From Typha latifolia (lineage: Eukaryota > Streptophyta > Magnoliopsida > Poales > Typhaceae), in contig CM034100.1 in assembly GCA_019914945.1 (NCBI GenBank), positions 16,751,096 to 16,815,095 on the forward strand: 64,000 nt of DNA, read 5' to 3'. The position numbers and the translations under genes are program-made. Of the stretch, positions 1 to 10,800 are shown piece by piece; position 1 is the stretch's first letter; each line of letters starts with the position of its first letter. The notes beneath the pieces were generated by a model. That model had not been told where the DNA came from, ran no database searches, and saw only the letters and a program-made list of their open reading frames with translations.

Positions 1-19
1 TAATTTACCCTTTTTGCAG

Positions 20-1217
20 TATGGTGTCAAAATTTTTATCCTAACATCATTCAAGGATACATGCTACATTGAAATATTGCCTGATGTTCAAAAGTCAAAA
101 CGAGGTATGTTTTACATCTTTTCTCATTTAGTGATATAATTAATATTTTATTAAAGTAGATGCATTTTTGTGTTGGAACAGTAGTTCTTTTCGGATAAAC
201 AACACAAAGTTATGATGCAAGCTTCTTTTTTTTTATTTTGTTAGTTATGAACTTATGATACATTGGCTGTTGTTTGATTCCCTATATAATTAATTGCTAG
301 CTATCGAAAATTCAAAATGGATTCCATTATTTGACTGATTATTGTCTTGTCTTTTCTACATTGTGCTTAGTCAATGCAAGCATTTCAGTAACCTACAATA
401 TGCAAATGTTTGATTCCTTATGGTATCTCTTTGACTCTTTTACACTGTTTGAAATTCTCATCACTTTTGCAGTTATATTTTTGAGTTTTTGGGCTGAGGT
501 GCACTACAACTCAATATATCCGGAAGGAGGTAACTCCATCTCCTGTCTCTTCTTTGTTGTAGTGCTGTTCTTTTCTTTTTCTTTTTCTTTTGCCTTCAGT
601 ATTTGTATGGAACAACTTCTCTATATTCCATAATACATGTATATCTCTCTCGAGGCACACCCTTACTGTTGATCGAAGACCATGCAAGTGCCCATATCAA
701 TTTCATAGCTGAGAGTATCCAAAATGAATCAGATCAAATGTTGAACAAAAATATTGTAGTCCTTATAAAGTTGGCGTTGATATGATTTGCAGTTGCTTTT
801 GTGGTTGGGATGAGGTCTAACTGTAAAAAAGTTATGGATACAAGGAAGATGGATAGATTCGATTTACATGCTGCTCTACAAGCATTAGGTCACTGAAAAA
901 AAAAAAGAGCTTTTCTTTATCAAGGTATTTTAGTAGAATACTGTTTAGTCTGCATTAGAGCTTGGGGAAATCAATCAATTGTTGAATCGATATTTGAATT
1001 GTTACCTCTTCTTGCACCCTTACTATCTATAGTAATGAGGTTTCATGCGATGTGATTCAGTTTTGATGATAAGATCCCAAAACGTTCTATTATATCTTGT
1101 TCTCTTTGGAAAGCAGTTCTGTTGATTAATCTTCCTATACTTGTTACTCTTGCAGATTTCCCAATCTCCGAGATTAAGAAGAATAAAAGGTGGTGGCACT
1201 TCGGTAACAAACATTAG
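20..1217 (+). CDS. OTU-domain cysteine protease (deubiquitinase), 3' end
   Basis: Last three coding exons of a gene that begins left of the window: 20-104, 473-529 and 1156-1217, all with GT-AG borders and consistent phase (85, 57 and 62 nt). The joined frame reads YGVKIFILTSFKDTCYIEIL..., then FLSFWAEVHYNSIYPEGD, and ends RWWHFGNKH-stop at 1215-1217. This matches the C-terminal part of plant OTU-family deubiquitinases; the His in EVHYN is the position of the catalytic triad His. The catalytic Cys lies upstream and is not seen. Family role: cleaving ubiquitin from substrates in cytosol or nucleus. The open frame at 331-633 only surrounds the 57-nt exon and is not a gene. Which plant OTU subgroup this is cannot be settled from the tail alone. 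Confidence 0.85.
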
Positions 1218-1924
1218 AAAAGCTCAGTTTGGACTTTGTTATTTGACTCGTTCTGTTTCCCAGGCACTTCATCCTGGAACAGTGTTCGACGATGTGATCA
1301 AGCAGGGGCAGGAGAGATTGGCATATGATTCATTCATTGTTCTAACTTACCCCAGTTTCTTATCTTCCTGTACATACATACCTACATACCTTATAGGTTA
1401 AATATCATTTATTCCAGTTATAGGGAAACTATAGGAAATTTATATTCTTTGCTTTCTCCTTGGTAACTTACAGCTAATCGTTGTGACAAACTAACCATTA
1501 TTTTATTGAAATTCTATAATCCTCCATGGAAAGAAATTATTCTTGTTGCTGAGACTTCATGTACATCTATCTATATTACTGCTACCTAAATGGTTTCTCT
1601 AAGTTATGATATGTCAATCATATTACAGCACTCATATCTAACAATGTTTAACTCTTAAATAATTATATACGTATCTTTGAAGATCATTTGTTTCGTTAGC
1701 AATAATGACAACCAAATATAAAGAAATTCTAGAATTTCATTTTCGTAATTATTTATTTGACAAATATTAAAAGACCACCAAGGCGAAGCCGTCCTTGCGT
1801 GCCTCGATCAATAGTCAAAATGTAGTCTAATAATATGAAAGTTACTTCTATTCCAGAATTAAAAGTAGACAGGTACATCATGTCCTACTCCAAAGGTGTT
1901 AATAGACCCTAAAACCCTAACCAT
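1218..1924. other. Intergenic, AT-rich
   Basis: 3' flank of the OTU gene (+) and of the TCP gene (-), which converge here. I see no further reading frame, RNA gene or clear repeat. Confidence 0.5.
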
Positions 1925-2440
1925 TCAATCCTCCTGTCGGATCCCCGTCGGCTCAACGCGATACTCTCCGTCGTCCCCCACGGCAGGCCGCATCAGCATC
2001 GCCGTGTAGTAGGGCACGCGCTGGATAGCCATCGGAAACCCGAACTCCGACCCGTTAATGGGGAAAAAGGCGGCGGTGTGCCCAACTTGATCAGGACCCG
2101 GTCCCACCCCCGGGGCCGCCGTGGAGGTGGAGGAGCGGCCGGCAGTGGCGGCGGCGATGGAGGGCTCGGCGTGGCGGAGGAGCCACTCGATGGTCTCGCC
2201 GTCGGTGCGGTGTCCGAGCTCGCGGGTGAGCTGGAAGATCCGCGCGGCGACGATCGCCGGCATCCGGACCCTCCTCCCCCTCCCCTCCACCTTCCGGTGT
2301 CGGTCCTTTGCCGCCGCCGGAGACGGCGACGATGATGACGACCTCTTGGTGCTCCGCCGTTGGGACGGAGGGTTTGTTAGGATTTTAGAGGTGGAAGGAG
2401 AGGAAGGGGTGGGTTTGTAGAGTAGTAGCTCCGAGGCCAT
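1925..2440 (-). CDS. Class I (PCF-type) TCP transcription factor
   Basis: Intronless frame of 171 aa. Residues about 45-100 form a TCP basic helix-loop-helix domain: basic region [17 protein letters not shown], then helix I with [17 protein letters not shown] and helix [16 protein letters not shown]. The short basic region is the class I (PCF) form. The length resembles the small TCP11-type members. Ser/Pro-rich N-terminus and a low-complexity Ala/Ser/Thr stretch follow usual family layout. Class I TCP proteins bind GTGGGNCC-type sites in the nucleus and control cell proliferation and growth. The gene is very GC-rich, unlike its AT-rich surroundings, which is usual for monocot single-exon genes. 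The ATG at 2438-2440 is the first Met of the frame. GC-rich frames on the opposite strand (2078-2420) are shadows. Confidence 0.93.
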   Translation of the reverse strand: MASELLLYKPTPSSPSTSKILTNPPSQRRSTKRSSSSSPSPAAAKDRHRKVEGRGRRVRMPAIVAARIFQLTRELGHRTDGETIEWLLRHAEPSIAAATAGRSSTSTAAPGVGPGPDQVGHTAAFFPINGSEFGFPMAIQRVPYYTAMLMRPAVGDDGEYRVEPTGIRQED

Positions 2441-3157
2441 AGTCGTCGTCGGCTCGTCGTTTTGAGTGGGGTCGGTGATTAGAGTTTCTTTTTATTTTAG
2501 GGTTTAGGCATTGGATTGTGGCGCAAATTTACTAGTTTGCCACTTTCGGGAATAGTCACTTTTGGGAATGCTACGCGCACGCATGTGTCCACGTGATCAT
2601 ACCAAACTTTATTATAATTTGGAATTGGTACACCATTGTTTCGCACGTGCGTGTCCATGGAAATTGGAAAGTGACTTCCTTCCTTTTTCTTACCATTGAC
2701 CCTTTCACTCCCCTCCGAGGCTTTTACAATTTAATTACAATTAATTTTTCGATTTAGTGTTATAAAACTAAATTTATATATATATATTTACAATCAATGC
2801 ATATTTTATTATAATAGAATGCGCACATTAAAATCTATTTTTACAAATTAAATACAATTAAATGACAAAAGCCTCCTCCATTACACCCACCCCACTTTTT
2901 ACTTTAAAATAAAAGATCAGTGTACAAACTGCTCCAATGGATTGATAGGAAATTTGTAAACAACTGCAACTGCATGCTCCCTTTTGATGAAGCCGTGTAA
3001 TTCATGTCATCGTCTGTCATAAAACTGGAACCAAATCACTGTTCTGATATTCTAATATAATCATTTTATTTTATTTTTTGATCCAGAGGAAAAACATATC
3101 TCCTCATAGACAAACAAAAGTTAAAGAATACTATGACGAATAATAACCTGCACTTTG
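2441..3157. other. Intergenic with a MITE-like element
   Basis: 5' flank of the TCP gene and 3' flank of the dehydratase gene, both on the minus strand. Apart from the short inverted-repeat element at 2717-2875, nothing recognisable. Confidence 0.45.
2717..2875. mobile_element. MITE-like element, copy 1
   Basis: 159 bp, over 80% AT, flanked by near-identical inverted ends: GAGGCTTTTACAATTTAATT on the left and the complement of GAGGCTTTTGTCATTTAATT on the right. A related element of 163 bp lies at 48178-48340 and shares an internal block (TATAAAACTAAAT, then CATATTTTATTATAATA or CACATTTTATTATAATA). No transposase. A clear target-site duplication is not visible for this copy. Superfamily undetermined. 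Confidence 0.55.
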
Positions 3158-5180
3158 TCATTTGTTCAGCACTAGAGTTGGTAAAATGGTGGTGGCCTCG
3201 CCATCAATGACAAGACAATCCTGATTTGTAAAGCATTTGGTTGTAAACTTTGCACTGCCATCAAGAGGAAAAATTCTTCAAGCATAAGCAAATAAATCAA
3301 TCTCAGTGAAAAGTGAGAGAGGGGTTTACATGAATCTATTCTTGTTTCCCTTCGTATATATTGCTTGAACTTCTGCAACCACCTCTTCTCCAACATAGAC
3401 AGGCTGTTTAAACTTCAGGTTCTGTGCAACATATATTGCTCCAGGCTGCATGTTTGCCAAAATGTGTCGTATGATGACAATACATGAGAGGAAAAAAAAT
3501 ACAAAGTCCTTTCTGCAAACTAGACTTATAAATCTAGCTATAAGCAGGAGCACATTATTGTGCAATTATATGAGAGAATTGAAGTCGACAAATCGAATAT
3601 AGGGTTTCAGAAAGTGGCTGGCAAAATTAAGTTGGTAAATGAGAAAACAGATAAAGAAAAAAAAAGAAACAGAAACAGAACATATTAGAATTTGAGATAG
3701 TATAGATAATGATTTACTAATCAGTCATTATTATCATATACAACTTGCATATGTACATTGTATCATCACATTTTTAAGTCATGAGAGGGCAAAGTCAAAC
3801 AGGTATATTTGGTTATACCAAAGATTTCAAAGTCACATAACACTCACAACTCACAAGTAGAGAAGAGGATAAAGAAACAAATTGCGGAGGCACAAGGACC
3901 TCCAGCTTTTGCTGAAGGAACCCATTCTTCATAAGGAGGCTTTGCAGACAGGAAGGCCCAGGTGACTAACATAATCTAATAATCAGGACAAAAATTGATT
4001 TGCATGTCTGCAACAAACAATTAAATTATGCGAACAGACAGCATTAAACAAGTCTTCTTCGCCACTCTTGAAAGACACTGGGAGTTCTAACAAACCAGTC
4101 CATTTGGGGATGACATGATTCCCAGTTCTCACATCCTTTCTCAGTAGACCTATTTACCGTGCATTAATGTGCAAGTTCATAGGATATGAAAACTAAAATT
4201 TAATCTACTGAGTTTTGGCTGACTAAGAAAAGTAACTTGAAACCAAAGTGCATTTACATTTACACTCTCAATTTTGGTTCTATCCTTATGTTTAACAAAA
4301 TTTCAGTACTGGCAGCTGGTGTACAAAAATCTATGCCTTGCGGCTTGTGTATGTTGCAAGAGCTAACAAGGCACCATTTTGCAATCTCTCATCCTCCATA
4401 ATTGCAAGGTTTCAAAGTTTCTCAATTACATACTATTCACCAAACACTTGGAACTTTTAAAACAGACATTCATTCATTTAATTGTAATTAGAAAGAACAT
4501 TCTATTCCTCTTGTAGTCTAACATGAAACAACTTCTTTATCCTGCTTTACGAATTGAAAAGAGTACGTCAACTTCTTTCTATCATTTTTTGGCCGAAGCC
4601 GCAACTCGTTAAGAACCCTTATGAATCCGTTAAGTCCTATATTTGTTCTTTATGAGTTTGGGTATGCAATCTACCCGCCTGTACTTAAATTATAACTACT
4701 TGTTCATCCTAGCATAATGCAATTCCCAAAAATTGACATTTTCGGTACTCCATTTTGGGAATAGTACTCTTTGCTCACCTACCAAGAAGCTATTCGACAA
4801 AATGCCTGAGTGAGTTACTTAATCATAAATCACAGAGAGAAGAAACAAGGAAGAGAGAGAGAGAGACATACGAAATGCGAGGCGATAAGGGATGGGAATA
4901 GCGAGGCGACGAGCATGCCATGGACGATCCGACCCCCTTCGAATCCGGCGACTCGGCGGGAGAAGTCAGCATCGAGATGGACGGGGTTGCGATCGCCGGT
5001 GACCTCCGAGTACTTGGCCACGTCGGACGCCGAGAACCGCCTGCACTCGCGCAGCACGTCGCCGATTTCGAGGAGGCGAGTCGACCCCTTCACTTCTTTC
5101 CCGGCAGGGGGAGACGCAGAGGAGCAGAACGAGATGGACCGAGGTGGATAAAGGATCCGAATAAGCCGGTGGAGTCGCAT
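3158..5180 (-). CDS. Mitochondrial (R)-3-hydroxyacyl-ACP dehydratase (MaoC/hotdog fold)
   Basis: Three exons on the minus strand: 5180-4872, 3445-3330, 3254-3158 (309 + 116 + 97 nt = 173 aa), all GT-AG. The hydratase 2 motif TGDRNPVHLDADFS is at residues 61-74, with catalytic Asp63 and His68. The second exon holds PGAIYVAQNLKFKQPVYVGE, the third FTTKCFTNQDCLVIDGEATT. The family member in Arabidopsis acts in mitochondrial type II fatty acid synthesis, dehydrating 3-hydroxyacyl-ACP to enoyl-ACP on the way to octanoyl-ACP and lipoate. The basic, Ser/Arg-rich first 25 residues (MRLHRLIRILYPPRS...) fit a mitochondrial presequence. Intron 1 is 1.4 kb and shows nothing else recognisable. Confidence 0.9.
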
Positions 5181-7428
5181 CTTATTCTCACGATTCTATC
5201 GTGTTATCTCACAAGTAATAGTACAAATACCTCTTTCCAGCCTTATGGGCTGGAATTGTTATCGGCCTTATGGGCTCTTACTGGGCCTCAACTCCAAGCC
5301 CATCTGAGTTGCTTCGGATCAAAGAAATATAGCCGTTATAATCAACCAACCGTTTCAGCTCACCTGAAGCATTGACTTTAGCTTTCTTCTCTCTTTCTAT
5401 TCAATTTCAAAATCTTTTGTCTATGTTCTTGGAATTACTTATTAATGTATTTAAAGAGCACATAAAGATGGAGGAAGCCATGTGCTTAGCTCTCAATTTT
5501 TTTAGTGCTCGAAGGTAATCATAAGCAAGACAAAAAAAAAAAATAACACTTCTTAATATATAGATCGGATAACTAAGTTTATTCTTCTTTAAGAAATTAG
5601 CTGCTACTAAGTCTTAATTCGCGCACATATAATACTCGTGAAAATTAACTATTGAGCTATAGTGGTTACTGTTGGTTTTTACTTAACTACGTGGTTACTT
5701 ACTTAGCTAATAAGTGATTGAGTTAGATCTTTGTTAAGATGGTGCTTTTGTTTATGCTACTTAGTAAAAATAAAAGAAAAGGAAGACAAGAGAAAATAAG
5801 GTTCTCTATATATAACAAGGGTTTACAACTAGAAAACTTCTTAGATTGGGATCATTGCACAAGAATTTTCTTCTTCACATCTACAAGAGTGTTATTGTTT
5901 CTGAAAGTGTTCTCTAAACTTTAAAATTTAAAGCTAGGATTATTAGTTTTTTTGTGAATGATATTCTTGTGATTTTAAGAGACTTATTGTGGTGATCTTA
6001 TTTGTACAAATTCTCTTTCTCTTGATAGTGGATTTAATTTCATGCCCCGTGATTTTTTCTTTGAAAAGGGTTTTACATAGAAATTTGGTGTTTTAGTTTT
6101 CTTTAGTGCTTCGTGTTGTTAATTGCATATCTTCTTAATTGGCATCATTATTTAGTTTTTATTGTCATAGATCTCTTGGGTATGAAAGAGAACTCATTTC
6201 CAACAGTTTCTTATGCAATCTTTGATATTAATTGGATCAATACCTCACGGTATTATCCAGGAGTACTCCATATTAATTCTAGAGTAATTTTTTTTAAAAT
6301 GCCCATCTGATAAGCTACTTAGAATTCGAGGTACGCATTCTCTACAGCTAAGTTGGAGTCAAAAGCACAGGTTCACATGATAGGGTCACTTCTTTAGTAA
6401 AATTTCAATTCCTTTAGAAACTGAATTGAGAAAACAATGAATGCTTAGATCTAATGTTAGGTCAAACAAACATAAAATAATACTGATATCAAACTAAAAC
6501 CACAAATTTTTAATTTGTTTAGACCTTTCTATCTTCTGCAGATAAGTAACAGATGGGCAGTGTGCTAAGAGTGATAAGCAAGTACTAACAAGATGTACTC
6601 AAATTAGATTGGATTAATTAATGTTTCTTTAAGAGAATTAAACCCCTACGATTAATGTATTCTTTCCCTTGGGTTTTGTTCCCATCTATAGTAGATTTGA
6701 AGAAGGGCCATTTAGCTTAACTTGATTGTTAGCTTATTGAGATCCAAGTATAACTAATTGAAAAGATAAACTAGTTAAGTCATCGTCATCGTTTTATCTC
6801 AGTAGTTAAGTCTTATAAGCTCGTGATAAGTTCCTCTCGACATTTGGCTCTATGGTAACATTTTTTGGTTAATTAACCTAGTTATATAACCTATATAATA
6901 GATATGTTTAATTCTTTTGTATAGTCTATAATTAGTCTAATTCTATCAAAGAAACAAAAACTAAGTAATGAGCCTAAGAGCTGCCATTGCAAGTCATTCA
7001 TGCTGTACAACTACATAAAGGGGAAACCTTTTAGAGTTTAAAGATATAAGGCATAGAATAATTAAGTTATGTTGCTTAGAATAATTAATATTGTAGCCAT
7101 GTGAGCCACCACCGTAAGAAACTAGCAAGTATACGTACGTCCATTTATCAAAAGAAGAAGAAGAAAAAGAAGAAGAAGTATAAGTACGTTAAAGAAGTTC
7201 ATATATACTCCAAACTGCGAACATAACGGCCAAAACTGCTACCTTACCCTTTTTGACATCCGCAATTCTCTCAAATCTTTCACTTTATTTCCGCGAGATT
7301 GTCTATGGATTTGTAGCAGTACTCTATAAATACACCCCTAAAATCCTTAGATTCCTCATCAAATCTATTATACAATAACATCACATCCTCTATCTCTCTA
7401 TCTTTATCTATCTACGTAAGTCTAAGTA
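5181..7428. other. Intergenic between divergent genes
   Basis: 2.2 kb shared 5' region of the dehydratase (-) and the polygalacturonase (+). AT-rich, with an AAG-rich purine tract near 7150-7178 and the polygalacturonase TATA box at 7325. Short open frames at 5739-5924 and 6113-6310 have no recognisable content. Confidence 0.45.
7325..7332 (+). promoter_or_regulatory. TATA box of the polygalacturonase gene
   Basis: TATAAATA about 100 bp upstream of the ATG, with a C/T/A-rich leader between them. Position and match fit a plant core promoter. Confidence 0.6.
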
Positions 7429-7902
7429 ATGAAGAGCTTTCTTCTTCTTCTTCTGCTCCTACTCGTCTTCGTCTCCTTCTCTACGACAACTAATGCAGCC
7501 TACAACATCGTAGACTTCGGAGCCAAGGCCGACGGCAAGACCGACGCCGCGGCGGCGTTCCGTAAAGCCTGGGCCGCCGCATGCGGCGCCGCCAAGCCGG
7601 CAATGATCTACGTGCCGGTCGGAAGGTTCTTTGTGAGCCAGGGGCTCTTCCAAGGCCCGTGCAAGAACAATGCCACCAGGGTGTTCATCGACGGCACCCT
7701 ACTGGCGCCGCCGGGATACGGCGGGGGAGCAGGGATGTGGATTAAGTTCCAGTACGTTGATGGCTTGTCGATCTACGGCGGGACGCTCGACGGCCGAGGG
7801 CAGGCTATGTGGGCGTGCAAGACTGCTAAGCTGCGTTGCCCAACTGCCGTAACGGTAAGATTACGATTATTTTTTTAGTAAAATTTATAATTTACGCCTA
7901 CA

Positions 7903-7950
<48 letters not shown>

Positions 7951-8098
7951 GATCATAACTCTATTGTATATATTTGTCATTACACCCGTGCGTTTATTTT
8001 TATTATCTTAAAAATATTCCGAGTTAGATTTAACCTTTCTCTTGCTCCTGATGAAAAACACTAAAATATCATCGATAAAGTTGTCTGGTAGTAGGGTC

Positions 8099-8134
<36 letters not shown>

Positions 8135-9262
8135 CGAATTAGGTGGGTATTTTTACAAATTTAACCTAATTGAGTTTTTGACGATGCATGGTAAATTATG
8201 CATGCAATGCAGTCCCTAACGATAAGCAAATCCAAGAACGTGCTGATCAGAGGTCTAACATCACTCAACAGTGAGGGCTTCCACATGTCCATCTACGGCA
8301 GCTCCGGCGTGACGGTGCTACGAGCGAAGATATTCGCCCCCGACGAGAGCCCCAACACCGACGGCATCCACATCCAGCTGTCGAGCTCCGTCACCATCGT
8401 CAACACCACGATAGGAACCGGCGACGACTGTATCTCCATGGGCGCCGGCACAGCCAACGTCAGGATCCAAGGCATCACCTGTGGCCCAGGCCATGGCATC
8501 AGGTTACTTACTTCATTACCTACTAACAGGTTAAGCTTTTTGAATCGAAATTAAACTAAATGATTGTTTCGTTTTAATCCACGTAGCATTGGAAGCTTAG
8601 GGGGTGTGCTCGGAGACCCAGGGGTGGAGAATATAACGGTGAAGTCGGTGGTGTTATTGGGTACCCAGAACGGGTTAAGAATCAAGACGTGGGGGAATCC
8701 CTACGATGGGTACGTTAGGGGGGTAGTTTTCCAGCACGCGATCATGAAGAAGGTCCAGAACCCGATCGTAATCGACCAGAACTACTGCCCTGGAAGGGTC
8801 AACTGCCCCGGTCAGGTAAATTTCTTTTATTTTGGTGGACGATTGAATGCAACCATGGTTGCAGGAATTCCTACCAGTCTGGTACAGTACCTGGTAGCTT
8901 TTCCCTTGGCTTCCAATCTTAAAACTCCCTGCAGCTAGCTACGGGGTGTGTATGTATATATATATATATACATACATATACATCACACACACTTACGTAG
9001 CTAAAACCTCCTCATTGCTTGTGTTTGTGGGTCGCAGAGCTCAGGGATCAAGATCAGCAACATCTCCTACGCCGACGTCCGGGGATCGTCGGCGACTAAG
9101 GTGGCGGTGAAGTTCGACTGCAGCGCCAGTAAACCATGCGTCGGCATCGCACTGCAGGACATAAAGCTGACTTACATGAGCAGTAGTACTCCAGCACAGT
9201 CCTTCTGCAACAATGCTAAAGGATCCATCTCTGGGGTTATTAACCCACCAAGCTGCTTATAG
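7429..9262 (+). CDS. Exopolygalacturonase, GH28, secreted
   Basis: Four exons: 7429-7854, 8213-8502, 8587-8815, 9038-9262 (426+290+229+225 nt = 389 aa), all GT-AG and in frame. Residues 1-23 are a hydrophobic signal peptide (MKSFLLLLLLLLVFVSF...). Mature start AYNIVDFGAKADGKTDAAAA is typical of plant polygalacturonases. All four GH28 motifs are intact: SPNTDG, GTGDDC, GHGIS (split by intron 2) and RIKTW; the two Asp of GDDC and the Asp of NTDG are the catalytic acids. The C-terminus FCNNAKGSISGVINPPSCL resembles the pollen exopolygalacturonase clade. Role: hydrolysing galacturonic acid residues from pectin in the cell wall, often in pollen. Introns 1 and 3 are rich in simple repeats. Confidence 0.93.
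7905..7950. repeat. (TTA)15 microsatellite
   Basis: Uninterrupted TTA repeat of 46 nt in intron 1 of the polygalacturonase gene. It is the reverse complement in type of the AAT repeat at 8101-8131 in the same intron. Confidence 0.95.
8101..8131. repeat. (AAT)10 microsatellite
   Basis: 31-nt uninterrupted AAT repeat in the same intron; can base-pair with the upstream TTA repeat in the transcript. Confidence 0.95.
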
Positions 9263-10664
9263 GAAGGAATATTACTGTATTACTATTTAATAGCTAGTAT
9301 TATAATATATATATATATATATATCTTTAAATACAAGTACTCAACCATATCTTTGAAATTGAAACATCTCGAACTAATGCATAGATCAGAGAAAGGCTGT
9401 AGAATCTTGACAAAGAAGAGGGGTACGATCACGTAGCAGCGTTCAGATGGATGGTAGTAAAGTAAGTAAAGTTGATGGTGGCAAACATCAAAGAGTACTT
9501 CTGGCGCTGGATTTAATTGAAGGACATGATGGGCTCGTACCTTTTTGATCCCACATACTGGTCCACCTCTGCTGATCGTAATTGCAAGTACTTTGGAGAT
9601 GTTTTTTACTATTTTATCTCAAAGGACAGCTCCCACATCTACCTTCAATTATAGAATGTACTACTTCCATCTAATATTAGTACCTTTAATAAAACCATAT
9701 TTAGTCCACATTTTTAATAGCACGTTTCCTCCTCCTTTTTTTTTCAAATTGATATTTTTCACCCTCTGATTGATATATACATATGTAATCGCTTAAATCT
9801 TTAGTGAATTTAACAGGGTATGAGAACAGAAATCCTGTTATACTCATTTGTCATTCATAACATAAAATCTTTAATTATCTATTTAAATTAAATATTTATT
9901 GGATTTATCAAAATATTTTATCTCCCAAGTGAGTTGAGAGTTATCGAACATTACGTTTATTCTTATGTTGAAATAGAGTATTGCTATTTTTTCCTTGGTG
10001 TTGTTGCTTTTTTCCTGACAATTAAATGTTAGTAATTTGGTCTTAGACAGTGTGGTCACATATAAACCTACTAATTAATTAAAAGCAATGAGCTTGTACA
10101 AAATCTATTTTGAGATATTTTAATCATGAAGAGTGTAATATATGAAAGGAGGTCGATCGGAATAATGGATTGAGAAAAATGTGAAATAAACCTACTGGCC
10201 ATCATGCTTGAGAATGAACTTAAGGAGTTATATCGAAAAAATAAAGTGATGAAAGAGTAGTGAAATATGCCAAGCAGTATACAAAATATATAGAATTAAA
10301 ACTTTCTTTAGTTTGATCTATGATCGTGTGCTGCAAATGATACAAGAATATAAAATCTTAAGAAGATGAGAAGAATAAAGGAAGCGTCAAAGAATTCACT
10401 TTCCATCTCAGAACAAATTAGCATTAACGCAATGACAAAGTTTAAGTTAATATCTCTCAATTAAAAAGTTAAAAGTGAATATTGCAGTCAGAAACTCACA
10501 AGTAATAGCATATATGCCATATAAAGTTGTAATCCATAATATAAGTAAAATACTGGGGAAAAAAAAGAGTTCTTAGATGATCAGAATCAAGAATATGATG
10601 CAACTTACATGGTAAGAGTGATAAAGAGTAATTTTGCGTCCAATCTTAGCATACTCCATGACAT
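9263..10664. other. Intergenic, AT-rich
   Basis: 3' flank of the polygalacturonase and 3' side of the MIR172 transcription unit. (TA)n tract near 9305-9324. No gene recognised. Confidence 0.45.
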
Positions 10665-10800
10665 AGTCGCTTATTGTCGATGCAGCATCATCAAGATTCT
10701 CATGTGGAATCAGATCTAAAGATTTTTTTTTTTCCTGAGGAAAAAGATCTAGGGCTTCTTACTTCATGTGAATCTTGATGATGCCACACCCACAAACATC
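10665..10800 (-). ncRNA. MIR172: MIR172 microRNA precursor
   Basis: Read on the minus strand this is a stem-loop. The 3' arm carries, at 10700-10680, a 21-nt sequence beginning AGAATCTTGATG and ending GATGCTGCAT, identical to the canonical mature miR172a as I know it. The 5' arm at 10787-10767 begins GTGGCATCATC and ends AAGATTCACA, the known miR172 star. The arms pair over the whole duplex with few mismatches; an A/T-rich loop of about 65 nt lies between them, with a further pairing AGATCT segment. Arm order (star 5', mature 3') is the conserved MIR172 order. miR172 represses AP2-type floral and phase-change regulators through cleavage and translational repression. The limits are those of the visible stem; the primary transcript is longer. 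Confidence 0.93.
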
